Below the pieces are notes generated by a model. It was not told the DNA's origin, ran no database searches, and saw only the letters and a program-made list of their open reading frames with translations. Both the position numbers and the translations under genes were made by a program. From the NCBI GenBank assembly GCA_934692625.1, contig CAKUUC010000001.1:62001-126000 (forward strand): 64,000 bases of DNA, written 5' to 3'. Below, piece by piece: positions 25,988 to 33,256 of this stretch; position 1 is the first letter of the stretch; every line of letters begins with the position of its first letter. The stretch comes from an uncultured Candidatus Melainabacteria bacterium. GTDB lineage: Bacteria > Cyanobacteriota > Vampirovibrionia > Gastranaerophilales > Gastranaerophilaceae.

Positions 25988-26717
25988 TTTTCTTTGCAAT
26001 CCTGTTCAAAAAATTCTTCAAATCTTTAATTTGACGAGGTTTTATTGGTTTAAATTCGCCACGTTTCAGCCCGTCAAGGTTCAATGTCGCATGCTGAATT
26101 CTCTTTAATGACACAACATTAAGTCCAAAATGTTCAAACATCTTTCTGATTTGTCTGTTCAATCCTTGGTATAGCAAAATTTCCATGACTGTGTGTTTTG
26201 TGTCTGCTTCTAATACTTCAACTTGAGCGTAAGCGGTTTTGTCAGGTTCAATTTCAATCCCCTTGTACATTTCGTCAATTATGTTTTGTGTAATCCTGCC
26301 ATCTACAGAAACTCTGTACAATTTCGGAACTTTGACAGATGGGTGAGTTAATTCGTTAATTAAATCTCCATCGTTTGTTAAAATCAAAAGTCCGGTGGAA
26401 TCTTTATCCAAACGTCCGACAGGTTTTAGCCCGTGCAAAGTTTCCGGCAATAAATCGTAAATTGTTTTGCGCCCTTTTTCATCATCAGCGGTTGTAATAT
26501 AACCGGCAGGCTTATAAAATCTGTAATACTCGTGCTTTACAGGGTGTATAAGATTTCCTTTTACAAATACTTTGTCTTTTGGTTGTACAAGATAGCCAAG
26601 TTCTGTTATTCGCTTGCCGTTGATTTGCACAACGCCTGATTCTATTAACTCATCGGCTTTTCTTCTTGAACAAAGTCCTGATGATGCAATGTATTTGTTT
26701 AAACGGATGCCGGACAT
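25980..26717 (-). CDS. rluB: RsuA/RluB-family pseudouridine synthase
   Basis: A 245-residue rRNA pseudouridine synthase. It has an N-terminal S4 RNA-binding domain (MSGIRLNKYIASSGLCSRRKADELI) and a catalytic domain with the GRLDKDSTGLLILTNDG motif, whose Asp is the catalytic residue. A LNRQIRKMFEHFGLNV segment follows, as in RluB/RluE/RsuA. The exact target uridine is uncertain; RluB (23S U2605) is the most widespread member of this type. It overlaps both neighbours (thioesterase and coaE), so the three form one transcript. Confidence 0.9.
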   Translation of the reverse strand: MSGIRLNKYIASSGLCSRRKADELIESGVVQINGKRITELGYLVQPKDKVFVKGNLIHPVKHEYYRFYKPAGYITTADDEKGRKTIYDLLPETLHGLKPVGRLDKDSTGLLILTNDGDLINELTHPSVKVPKLYRVSVDGRITQNIIDEMYKGIEIEPDKTAYAQVEVLEADTKHTVMEILLYQGLNRQIRKMFEHFGLNVVSLKRIQHATLNLDGLKRGEFKPIKPRQIKDLKNFLNRIAKKND

Positions 26718-27121
26718 TCCATAACCTCGTTAAATTTGTCGGTTAAAACTTTTGGCATTCTTCTATACAATTTACCATTATTTGAGATTGCAACGACTAC
26801 AAAATCTGCTTCAATAAATGTTTTTCCTGTTTCTTTAGATTTGATTGATTGCTTAAATGTTACGGTGAAACCTTTAAATTCAGAGATTTCTGTTTCAATA
26901 ATCATAACATCTTCAAGTCTTGCAGAGCTTTTGTATTTTACGTTAAGACTAACAACAGGTAATGCAATATCTTGAGCATGCAATTCATTGATGTTTAGTC
27001 CCATTTCGTTGCAAAGTTCAACTCTGCCCATTTCTAACCATCTAAGGTATGAACCGTGCCATACTACACCGTAAGAATCTGTGTCTGAATAATAAACTTT
27101 TTGTTCAAATGTATGTTTCAT
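26699..27121 (-). CDS. YbgC-like hotdog acyl-CoA thioesterase
   Basis: A 140-residue hotdog-fold thioesterase of the 4-hydroxybenzoyl-CoA/YbgC type. The active-site segment VYYSDTDSYGVVWHGSYLRWLEMGR carries the catalytic Asp and the conserved Trp-His context. These enzymes hydrolyse short-chain or aromatic acyl-CoA esters; the substrate is not evident here. It heads the thioesterase-rluB-coaE run and overlaps rluB by 19 bases. It is divergent from rex. Confidence 0.88.
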   Translation of the reverse strand: MKHTFEQKVYYSDTDSYGVVWHGSYLRWLEMGRVELCNEMGLNINELHAQDIALPVVSLNVKYKSSARLEDVMIIETEISEFKGFTVTFKQSIKSKETGKTFIEADFVVVAISNNGKLYRRMPKVLTDKFNEVMECPASV

Positions 27122-27168
27122 AATGTGTTTATTATATCACTAATTATTAATTAATATAAGTTTTTATG

Positions 27169-27174
27169 TATAAT
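27169..27174 (+). promoter_or_regulatory. -10 element suggesting a leaderless rex transcript
   Basis: TATAAT lies only seven bases before the rex ATG (27182), and there is no purine-rich ribosome binding site. A start of transcription at or next to the ATG would follow. No convincing -35 is visible. Confidence 0.4.
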
Positions 27175-27181
27175 TAGTAAT

Positions 27182-27796
27182 ATGAACAAGAATTTTTCAG
27201 AAAAAGTAATAAATCGATTGACCCTGTATCATTATATATTGCAGGATTTTATCGCAAATGGTACAGAGTATATTTCAAGTAAACAAATCGCAACACTTTT
27301 GCATATTGATGATTCTCAGGTGCGAAAAGATATAAGTTTGTTGAATAATTCTGGAAAAACTCGAGTCGGGTATGTTGTAAAAGAATTAAAAACCTCAATA
27401 GAAAAGAATTTGGGGTTTGCAAAATCTAAAAAAGCTTATATTATCGGCGCAGGTAATCTTGGTATGGCGCTTGCAAAATACGACAATTTTACGAGTTATG
27501 GATTAAATATCATTGCGCTGTTTGATAATGATAAGTCTAAAATCGGTGGAGAAATCAATGGTAAAAAAATTCTCGATATTTCTAACTTGCCGGAATTGGC
27601 AAATGTTGATGGGGTTGAAATTGCAATTTTAACTGTTCCCGGAAAATTTGCACAAAAAACTTCTCAATTTATTGTAAAATCAAACATAAAATATATTTGG
27701 AATTTTACACCGACCGTACTTGACGTTCCTGACGATGTGCAGGTTTGGAATGAAAACCTCATGGGGAGTTTCTTGCAGTTTACGTATGATATTTAA
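27182..27796 (+). CDS. rex: Redox-sensing transcriptional repressor Rex
   Basis: A 204-residue NADH/NAD+-responsive repressor of fermentation genes. It has an N-terminal winged helix (about 10-75, with YISSKQIATLLHIDDSQVRKDIS) and a Rossmann domain with IIGAGNLGMAL (GAGNLG at 89-94). It ends with the domain-swapping helix (LMGSFLQFTYDI). Rex senses the NADH:NAD+ ratio and derepresses alternative reductases and fermentation genes. No clear Rex operator (TTGTGAANNNNNNTTCACAA type) was seen in its own upstream region. The transcript may be leaderless. Confidence 0.93.
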   Translation: MNKNFSEKVINRLTLYHYILQDFIANGTEYISSKQIATLLHIDDSQVRKDISLLNNSGKTRVGYVVKELKTSIEKNLGFAKSKKAYIIGAGNLGMALAKYDNFTSYGLNIIALFDNDKSKIGGEINGKKILDISNLPELANVDGVEIAILTVPGKFAQKTSQFIVKSNIKYIWNFTPTVLDVPDDVQVWNENLMGSFLQFTYDI

Positions 27797-27797
27797 T

Positions 27798-28007
27798 TTA
27801 TTTCCAAGGGTAAGTTTTATCGATTTTCCATCCCGCTCTTTTTATTTTTTCTAGGCAACAACCGCCTAAGCCTCTAGTTGAACAGTTTTGGTTTACTTCG
27901 GCATCGGTTTTGTTTGCACAGTACATAAACCAGTCTGATTTATCTAAATTGTTAGTCATAACAAATACATCAATTCCTAGTTGGTTTGGCGGTTTTGTAT
28001 AAATTGT
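27798..28007 (-). pseudogene. 5'-truncated pilin-like C-terminal fragment
   Basis: An open stretch of about 69 codons directly follows the coaX stop codon in the same frame. The translation contains PPNQLGIDVFVM, then two cysteine-containing segments (FMYCANK and GLGGCCLEKI), and ends GWKIDKTYPWK. This resembles the C-terminal end of type IV pilin or pseudopilin-like proteins of this lineage. There is no N-terminal methylation motif and no upstream start with a ribosome binding site. An internal ATG (27957-27959) would give only about 53 residues. It is most likely the remnant of a pilin gene whose front part was lost. The assignment is tentative. Confidence 0.45.
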
Positions 28008-28805
28008 TTATTTTTGAAGATTAATGCAGTTCATTTGAGAAATTTTGTTTTCTGTTGTGTTTAGTTCGTAAATTCTTTTTAGACCTTCAAGGGTTAAAAT
28101 TGGATTTACTACATCAAACGGTCTTGTCATATAATTTGCAATCAAACCGCAATATCCGCCTGTAGCAATGATAGTTGCTTTGTTGCCAAGTTCTTTTTCG
28201 CATTGCGCGACAAGCCCGTCAACCATACATGCAGAACCTCTGATTACTCCTGAAAGTATTGCATCTGTAGTGTTTCTTCCGATTGCGCTCGGAGAAATCG
28301 AAATGTCAATTTTAGGAAGTTTTGAGGTTGCATTTTTTAAGCATTTAACTTGAGTGTTTATCCCCGGAGCAATAACTCCGCCTAAGAATTCTTTTTTAGA
28401 ATTAACAATATCAAATGATGTTGCAGTTCCAAAATCAATAACAATAACATCAGTGTCATATTTTTCAGCGACCGCAACAGCATTAGCAATTCTGTCTGCT
28501 CCAACTTCTTTTGGATTATCTGTTTTTATTTTGATATTGAGATTTATATCAGATGCAACAAAAACAGAGTTTGTATTGAACGCATTATCAACAGCGTGTT
28601 TGAATTTTATATTCAATTCTTCGACAACAGAGCCTATTATACAACCTTCGATATTGTAATCTTTCAATAGTGAACGAAGTAAGGTCTCATATTCATAAGA
28701 TGTCAAATCTTTATCAGTTGCCAGTCTAAGTTCATTTATATATTTATCTTTGTCAAACAAACCTAGTGTAATGTTTGTATTTCCGATATCTGCAATTAAT
28801 AGCAT
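28008..28805 (-). CDS. coaX: Type III pantothenate kinase
   Basis: The first step of CoA synthesis: ATP-dependent phosphorylation of pantothenate. The 265-residue length is typical. Family motifs are the N-terminal MLLIADIGNTNITLGLF (phosphate loop), PKEVGADRIANAVA, VIVIDFGTATSFDIV and LGGVIAPGI. A perfect 16-bp hairpin overlaps the start codon and covers the AAGGA ribosome binding site, which suggests translational control (see 28805-28844). A small unknown gene lies upstream. A pilin-like remnant follows the stop codon. Confidence 0.95.
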   Translation of the reverse strand: MLLIADIGNTNITLGLFDKDKYINELRLATDKDLTSYEYETLLRSLLKDYNIEGCIIGSVVEELNIKFKHAVDNAFNTNSVFVASDINLNIKIKTDNPKEVGADRIANAVAVAEKYDTDVIVIDFGTATSFDIVNSKKEFLGGVIAPGINTQVKCLKNATSKLPKIDISISPSAIGRNTTDAILSGVIRGSACMVDGLVAQCEKELGNKATIIATGGYCGLIANYMTRPFDVVNPILTLEGLKRIYELNTTENKISQMNCINLQK

Positions 28806-28844
28806 AATAGAATAGTCCTTATCTTTTCAAGGACTATTCTATTA
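28805..28844 (-). promoter_or_regulatory. Perfect 16-bp hairpin covering the coaX ribosome binding site
   Basis: Arms at 28805-28820 and 28829-28844 are perfectly complementary (core GAATAGTCCTT/AAGGACTATTC) around an 8-base loop. On the coaX mRNA the 3' arm contains the AAGGA ribosome binding site and ends at the A of the ATG, so the fold would block initiation. No T run follows on the minus strand, which argues against a terminator. Confidence 0.7.
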
Positions 28845-28868
28845 CAAACATAGTTTTTATCAAAATTT

Positions 28869-29069
28869 CTATATATTAGCGTTAGTTGCACATGTAGTTC
28901 TACTTCCATTGTTAGCAAAACCGTCACCGAACAAAGAACCAGTGCTTTTCTTTGCTGTGCTTGTTAAAGTATTTTGAAAATTATTATTTAGATATTCTTG
29001 AATTTTTGTTGTTCTTTTTGCTCTGCTATTGTTACCTGAAATAGCATCAATTCTTCCTAATTGGGCCAT
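28869..29069 (-). CDS. Small protein of unknown function (66 aa)
   Basis: Not recognised. The 66 residues are soluble and rich in Asn, Ser, Thr and Gly. The first part (MAQLGRIDAISGNNSRAKR) is basic, and the C-terminus contains SLFGDGFANNGS and a single Cys. A strong GGAGGACTG ribosome binding site supports the ATG; the same nine bases precede the small gene at 11520-11756. It lies upstream of coaX and is separated from it by the coaX hairpin. Confidence 0.6.
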   Translation of the reverse strand: MAQLGRIDAISGNNSRAKRTTKIQEYLNNNFQNTLTSTAKKSTGSLFGDGFANNGSRTTCATNANI

Positions 29070-29201
29070 AATCAGTCCTCCATTTTACATTTCGTCTTAT
29101 ACTACTATAAAGTATTTTTTAATTGCGAAATTGCATAAAGTCATAAATATTGTTACATAACTTTACAAATATTTGTTTTAAGCGATAACTTTGGGAATTA
29201 C

Positions 29202-29230
29202 TTGAAATAAACACGATAAAGTTGTATAAT
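29202..29230 (+). promoter_or_regulatory. Strong sigma-70-type promoter of the symporter gene
   Basis: TTGAAA at 29202-29207 and TATAAT at 29225-29230 have the optimal 17-base spacer. The start codon at 29275 is 44 bases downstream and is preceded by GAGGA. This is the clearest housekeeping promoter in the window. Confidence 0.75.
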
Positions 29231-29274
29231 TAATAAGTCATTTTAGAAATAGAGAGTTCAAAGAGGATAGTAAT

Positions 29275-30597
29275 ATGAAGTTACACATGCAAATTTTAAT
29301 AGCGTTAGGTCTTGGGATAAAACGCAACTGGCACATATTTTTCGGTATTTTTGCCGGTATATTTGTAGGTGTATTTTTACACAGTCATCCGAACATGCTT
29401 GTTGATAATGTTTTAACCTTTATCGGTCAGATGTTTATCAGACTTATTCAAATGGTTGTAATTCCTCTTGTTGTGTCGGCTATTATCATTGGTATTACTA
29501 GTGTTGGTGATAATAAACAGTTGAGCAAATTCGGTTCTAAAATGATTTTGTATTACGGAATATTAACAACTATTGCCGTTACTATCGGTACAACATTAGC
29601 ATTATTGTTCAAACCCGGACATGGCGCTTCTCAATATATCGCAGCAAATGTAGCAACTGGTGTTCAAGCCTCTGTTGCCGATGCAATGCAAGCACAACAG
29701 GGAAATATTTTGAACTTATTTTTAAGTTTTATTCCAAGTAACCCGTTTGAAGCCGTTTCAAATGGTAATATGGTTCCGATAATTTTATTTGTTGTATTGT
29801 TTGCACTAGCGTTGGCTAAAGTTGGAGATGTTAATCGTCCGATTGTGTCATTCTTTGAATCTGTATTTGCCGCAACTATGAAAATAACTGATTGGATTAT
29901 GTTATTTGCGGCACCTGGTGTATTTGCGCTTACTGCAAGTGCTTGTGCTAGTTTTGGTGGTGGAATTTTTACCGCGATATCTAAATATTTACTAGTTTTA
30001 CTTGTCGGATTTTTAATCCAAATGTTTATGATTTATCCGTTGTTTTTGAGATGTTTTTCAAAAGTTTCTGCAATCATGTTATTTTCAGCAATGGCAGAAG
30101 CAATGATGGTTGCATTTGGAACGGCCAGTTCTTCAGCAACTTTACCTTTGACTATTGCGTGTTGCGAAAAACGTGGTATTTCTCATAAAATTTCAAGTTT
30201 TGTGTTGCCACTTGGTGCAACTTTGAACTTTGACGGCACTGCGTTATTGCAAGTAGTTGCTGTCTTGTTCTTGGCTCAAGCGTATCAAGTTCCGCTTACA
30301 GCATTTTTAGTTTTACAAATCGCAATTTTGGCAATTGTTGCATCAAGCACTTGCGCAGGAATCCCTGGGGGCGGTTTGATTACGATTGCGTTAATTCTTA
30401 ACGGTATGGGATTAAGTCCGGAACAATTGGTTGCAGGTTTTGCGTTCTTGTTTACAATCGAAAGAATTACAGATATGTTCAGAACTATGTTGAATGTAAC
30501 ATCTGATGCTGTCGTTGCTGCAACTATTGCTGATAACGAAAATGAAATAAATTACGACTTGTTGAATAATCCGCAATCTTATGAAGAAATTGCTTAA
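29275..30597 (+). CDS. Dicarboxylate/amino acid:cation symporter (DAACS family)
   Basis: A 440-residue secondary transporter with about eight helices and two re-entrant loops. Visible family motifs are FGTASSSATLPLT (serine-rich HP1), LPLGATLNFDGTALLQ (TM7, cation site) and ASSTCAGIPGGGLITIALIL (HP2), followed by the TM8 segment ITDMFRTMLNVTSDAVVA, with Asp and Asn as in GltPh. It takes up glutamate, aspartate or C4-dicarboxylates with Na+ or H+; the exact substrate is not deducible. It has its own strong promoter and is followed after 23 bases by queF. Confidence 0.93.
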   Translation: MKLHMQILIALGLGIKRNWHIFFGIFAGIFVGVFLHSHPNMLVDNVLTFIGQMFIRLIQMVVIPLVVSAIIIGITSVGDNKQLSKFGSKMILYYGILTTIAVTIGTTLALLFKPGHGASQYIAANVATGVQASVADAMQAQQGNILNLFLSFIPSNPFEAVSNGNMVPIILFVVLFALALAKVGDVNRPIVSFFESVFAATMKITDWIMLFAAPGVFALTASACASFGGGIFTAISKYLLVLLVGFLIQMFMIYPLFLRCFSKVSAIMLFSAMAEAMMVAFGTASSSATLPLTIACCEKRGISHKISSFVLPLGATLNFDGTALLQVVAVLFLAQAYQVPLTAFLVLQIAILAIVASSTCAGIPGGGLITIALILNGMGLSPEQLVAGFAFLFTIERITDMFRTMLNVTSDAVVAATIADNENEINYDLLNNPQSYEEIA

Positions 30598-30620
30598 TAT
30601 TTAGATTTTGGAGTTCTTGG

Positions 30621-31535
30621 ATGAGTAATTTAGAACAAAATGTTACGGATAAAGTTGCTTCCGCCTTGCTAGGTAAAAAAGTTAGCGGAAGTGATTTTTA
30701 TGACCCGTCATTGCTCGTTGGAGTTCCGAGATTTGAAAATAGGGCTCGTTATGGAATTGACAATAGTAATTTACCTTTTGACGGTTATGACGTTTGGCAT
30801 TCTTTTGAGTTTTCAGTGTTGACAGAAGGCGGATTACCGGTTACTCGTGTCCTGAAACTGAAATATAGTTGTGATAGCGAGTTTATTGTCGAATCAAAAT
30901 CTTTGAAATTGTACCTAAATTCATTCAATATGTACCATTTAGGCAAAACTGTTGAAGAATCGTTAATTTTGGCTAAATCTTTGATAGAAAAAGATTTAAG
31001 CGAGAAATTAAAAACAAATGTTGAGGTGAAATTTCTTGATATTGGTTCTAATCGCGAAGAAATTTTTTCAGGTTATAAAAATCTGATGAGTAGTATTGAC
31101 GAAACTTGTGTTAATTTTTCAAAATATAAAGAGGCGCCTGAGGTTTTGCGAGTTGTAGAAAACGACGAACAGACAGAATATCGATTGGTGTTCGATTCGT
31201 TACGATCAAATTGTAGAGTTACTCATCAGCCTGATTTTGGGAGTGCCTTTATATATTACAAATCCAATAGACACATAGATGAAAAATCTTTGGTTGAATA
31301 TTTGGTGTCATTTCGTTCTGAATTCCATTTTCATGAGGAATGTTGCGAGATGATTTTTAAACGTTTGTCAGATATTTTAAATCCTGATGATGGATTGATG
31401 GTTTGTGCTCTTTACACAAGACGTGGTGGTATAAACATCTGTCCTGCACGATATAAAAACTTAAAAAATGCCGATAAAAACCTTCATAATTTGTTTGATT
31501 TGTCAAAATATTGCGAATATGGGATAAATCTTTAG
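30621..31535 (+). CDS. queF: NADPH-dependent 7-cyano-7-deazaguanine reductase QueF
   Basis: This enzyme reduces preQ0 to preQ1 in queuosine (tRNA wobble base) synthesis. At 304 residues it is the long, two-domain type. The N-terminal domain carries the QueF motif ESKSLKLYLNSFN (substrate/NADPH region), and the C-terminal domain carries the catalytic cysteine in LRSNCRVTHQPDFGSAF. It ends with CALYTRRGGINICPAR. No other queuosine gene is in the window. It may be cotranscribed with the symporter upstream. Confidence 0.93.
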   Translation: MSNLEQNVTDKVASALLGKKVSGSDFYDPSLLVGVPRFENRARYGIDNSNLPFDGYDVWHSFEFSVLTEGGLPVTRVLKLKYSCDSEFIVESKSLKLYLNSFNMYHLGKTVEESLILAKSLIEKDLSEKLKTNVEVKFLDIGSNREEIFSGYKNLMSSIDETCVNFSKYKEAPEVLRVVENDEQTEYRLVFDSLRSNCRVTHQPDFGSAFIYYKSNRHIDEKSLVEYLVSFRSEFHFHEECCEMIFKRLSDILNPDDGLMVCALYTRRGGINICPARYKNLKNADKNLHNLFDLSKYCEYGINL

Positions 31536-31625
31536 TCTTTTTTATCTAAATTTTTATTTGTGAAAAATAACGTTTGATTTTTCCATTTACTTCTTGGTAT
31601 ATTTCTAGTGAAGGAGTAATAAATA

Positions 31626-31967
31626 TTGAATAATCGTGATTTTGGAAATATTGGAGAAGATATAGCCTGCGAATACCTAAAAAAGAACGGGTATAAAATA
31701 CTTGAGCGAAACGTTCATTTTTCAAAGCTTTGCGAAATTGATATTATTGCACAATTTAAAAAGAAAATTATTTTTGTGGAAGTGAAAACAAGAAGGACTA
31801 ATTCTTTTGGCTCTCCGCTTGAAGCGATTACAAAACGAAAGTATGAAAATATAAAAACGGGTGTTTTGTCTTATTTGAAAGAACATAAAATTAAAGATTA
31901 TCAAATTGATGCGATTGGTATTACCTTGGAACCCGAACCGGAAATCAAACATTTGAAGAATGTTTAA
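31626..31967 (+). CDS. yraN: YraN/UPF0102 family nuclease-like protein
   Basis: A 113-residue protein with the UPF0102 signature: an initial GNIGEDIACEYLKKNGYKILERN, then CEIDIIAQFKKKIIFVEVKTRR. The E-D-x-E-x-K arrangement is that of a restriction endonuclease-like fold. The biological role is unresolved; in other bacteria it is often near rnhB or the ribosomal protein genes. Translation starts at a TTG, with AAGGAG about 12 bases upstream. A 0.75-kb repeat-rich region follows. Confidence 0.88.
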   Translation: MNNRDFGNIGEDIACEYLKKNGYKILERNVHFSKLCEIDIIAQFKKKIIFVEVKTRRTNSFGSPLEAITKRKYENIKTGVLSYLKEHKIKDYQIDAIGITLEPEPEIKHLKNV

Positions 31968-32076
31968 GTTTAGTTCACTGGAAAAGTATGTTAGCGTAGC
32001 TACGCCGACGGTGATAGTTTATTAGGTACACCGAATAGTCATTCCGGACTCCGATCCGGAATCTGTTACAAGGTTA

Positions 32077-32097
32077 AACAGATTCTTACAAAGCGAA
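32077..32097 (+). repeat. 21-base direct repeat, copy 1
   Basis: The unit starts AACAGATTC and ends ACAAAGCGAA. It is identical to the stretches at 32115-32135 and 32382-32402. Confidence 0.9.
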
Positions 32098-32114
32098 TCT
32101 GTGTGAGAATTTTT

Positions 32115-32135
32115 AACAGATTCTTACAAAGCGAA
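32115..32135 (+). repeat. 21-base direct repeat, copy 2
   Basis: Identical to copies 1 and 3. It lies 17 bases after copy 1. Confidence 0.9.
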
Positions 32136-32271
32136 CCAACGAACCTGAGGTGAGTTGCGTGAGCCTGTATGCGTAGGCGAAGCCGAAGAAGAATAAGATA
32201 AAATCTACGCAATTAAAATTGCTTGATTTTTAATCTTTTCAGAATGACGAAATCTTTTACCTTGTTATGTG

Positions 32272-32371
32272 CCCCCCTTGAGGTGCTAGTTCGAACCAAT
32301 GAGCAACGCGAATTGAGTGAGACTGTATGCCGTATGGCTGTGGAACCGAAATCTATGATTTCGAAGGGGGG
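32272..32371. repeat. Inverted repeat ending in CCCCCCTT/AAGGGGGG
   Basis: The ends (32272-32279 and 32364-32371) are perfect 8-bp inverted copies in an otherwise A/T-rich genome, and the adjoining bases are partly complementary. This could be a small mobile or structured element. Confidence 0.5.
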
Positions 32372-32381
32372 TAAAAAGAAA

Positions 32382-32402
32382 AACAGATTCTTACAAAGCG
32401 AA
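32382..32402 (+). repeat. 21-base direct repeat, copy 3
   Basis: Identical to copies 1 and 2. It is placed directly upstream of the 71-bp palindromic unit. Confidence 0.9.
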
Positions 32403-32411
32403 CTATGGTAT

Positions 32412-32482
32412 CAGATTCTGAATAACAAGAAAATTAAGTACTCGAAATGCTCGTACAAATTTTCTAAGTTTTCAGAATGACG
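32412..32482. repeat. 71-bp palindromic intergenic repeat, copy 2
   Basis: The same 71-base unit as 14565-14635, with terminal ATTCTGAA/TTCAGAAT and inner arms GAAAATT...GTAC / GTAC...ATTTTC. The middle is the most variable part, as expected for the loop of a long hairpin. Confidence 0.75.
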
Positions 32483-32590
32483 TATCATTTGCTAAGTATA
32501 CCATATAGCGTAATTTTAATTCACTAAAATACCAATATTAAGAATTGTAAAGATGAATTTAAAAGTCGCAAATCCTTGATATAATGCCCT

Positions 32591-32631
32591 TATGGTATGG
32601 TATGGTATGGTATGGTGGGGCGGGGCGGGGC
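32591..32631 (+). repeat. Pentanucleotide microsatellite (TATGG)5 and G-rich tract
   Basis: Five perfect TATGG units (32591-32615) are followed by TGGGG and CGGGG units. The tract lies about 95 bases upstream of the start at 32726. An in-frame ATG inside the repeat is continuous with that gene, so changes in repeat number could shift a reading frame or alter promoter spacing. Confidence 0.85.
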
Positions 32632-32725
32632 AATTCTTTCGCCGAGAAAATCTTTATATAGAAGTAAGGGAAATTTGAATTTTCTAAGAGGACAAAGAAA
32701 AAGGATAAAGAAAGGCGGAAAAATT

Positions 32726-33196
32726 ATGGGTTTAGTATCAGGAATTGCTGCAAAAGCACGCAATGCAGAATTTGTAAAAACTATTGCAAAAAGACTTAGA
32801 GGTCGCAAAGTTGCACAAAAAGTAAATATTATCTCGGATGAGGTTACAAAAACTCCGGGGGTATTGAATTTGACAACAGGAACAATAACTTATAAAAACA
32901 TCGGAAATGGTGTTAGAGTTGTTAATCCTGGAGCAAATACTCCGCTAAGAAAATTAGGTATTACACAGGTTACAAAATATCCTGCTGGTATGTACGGTTC
33001 AGAGCCATTGTTGCAATTTGAAACTCAAGCAACTATAGCCGCTGATAAATTAACCGGCAAACGTCCACTTGCAATTCCAATGACGATTGAAGAAGCAAAA
33101 AATGCTCTTGCTCTCGGTCGAGAATTACAAGCAGTACAACACAAATCTCCATTTGAAAAATTTATAGATTATTTAGCCCCATCAGATACAATTTAG
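32726..33196 (+). CDS. Unknown protein downstream of microsatellite (156 aa)
   Basis: Not recognised. I start it at the ATG at 32726 (AGGCGG lies about eight bases upstream), giving 156 residues that begin MGLVSGIAAKARNAEF. The frame is open for 43 further codons back into the TATGG repeat. The protein is basic at the N-terminus and has no signal peptide. Its middle (GVLNLTTGTITYKNIGNGVRV) looks beta-rich, and its C-terminal part (TIEEAKNALALGRELQAVQ) helical. A terminator follows. The preceding microsatellite raises the possibility of phase-variable expression or of a variable N-terminus. Confidence 0.55.
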   Translation: MGLVSGIAAKARNAEFVKTIAKRLRGRKVAQKVNIISDEVTKTPGVLNLTTGTITYKNIGNGVRVVNPGANTPLRKLGITQVTKYPAGMYGSEPLLQFETQATIAADKLTGKRPLAIPMTIEEAKNALALGRELQAVQHKSPFEKFIDYLAPSDTI

Positions 33197-33220
33197 GTTA
33201 AATTTTTGTTTAATATTATT

Positions 33221-33251
33221 AAAAAGGATACTTTAACAAAGTGTCCTTTTT
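33221..33251 (+). terminator. Intrinsic terminator
   Basis: Stem arms 33221-33234 and 33238-33251 (AAAAAGGATACTTT with AAAGTGTCCTTTTT, one G-U pair) around a 3-base loop. It ends the unknown gene. Confidence 0.8.
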
Positions 33252-33256
33252 AAGCT

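Larger units (their letters stand above)
31968..32590. repeat. Gene-free repeat-rich region
   Basis: A gene-free stretch between yraN and the microsatellite. It contains TAGTCATTCCGGACTCCGATCCGGAATCTG at about 32034-32065, a palindromic type widespread in bacterial intergenic repeats. It also has three identical 21-base repeats, an inverted CCCCCCTT/AAGGGGGG pair and the 71-bp palindromic unit. Two stretches are diverged versions of each other (around 32132-32190 and 32293-32350, both with GAACCAA...GTGAG.CTGTATGC). No convincing reading frame is present; an 85-codon frame at 32223-32480 runs through the repeats and is not coding in my view. Confidence 0.75.

Noticed and set aside
27122..27181. 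Rex operator in front of rex
   Set aside because: No TTGTGAA-N6-TTCACAA-like palindrome was found; only A/T-rich sequence and a -10 element are present.
32281..32330. tRNA-like T-arm (AGTTCGAACCA) in the repeat region
   Set aside because: The flanks do not form an acceptor stem, D-arm or anticodon arm, and the five-base stem beside the T loop does not pair. The stretch belongs to a repeat.
32077..32402. Three 21-base direct repeats as a CRISPR array
   Set aside because: Spacings are 17 and 246 bases, there are no spacers of constant length, no cas gene is nearby, and the units lie within a larger repeat family.
32223..32480. 85-codon frame in the repeat region
   Set aside because: It runs through interspersed repeats and the palindromic unit, has no ribosome binding site and no resemblance to a protein.
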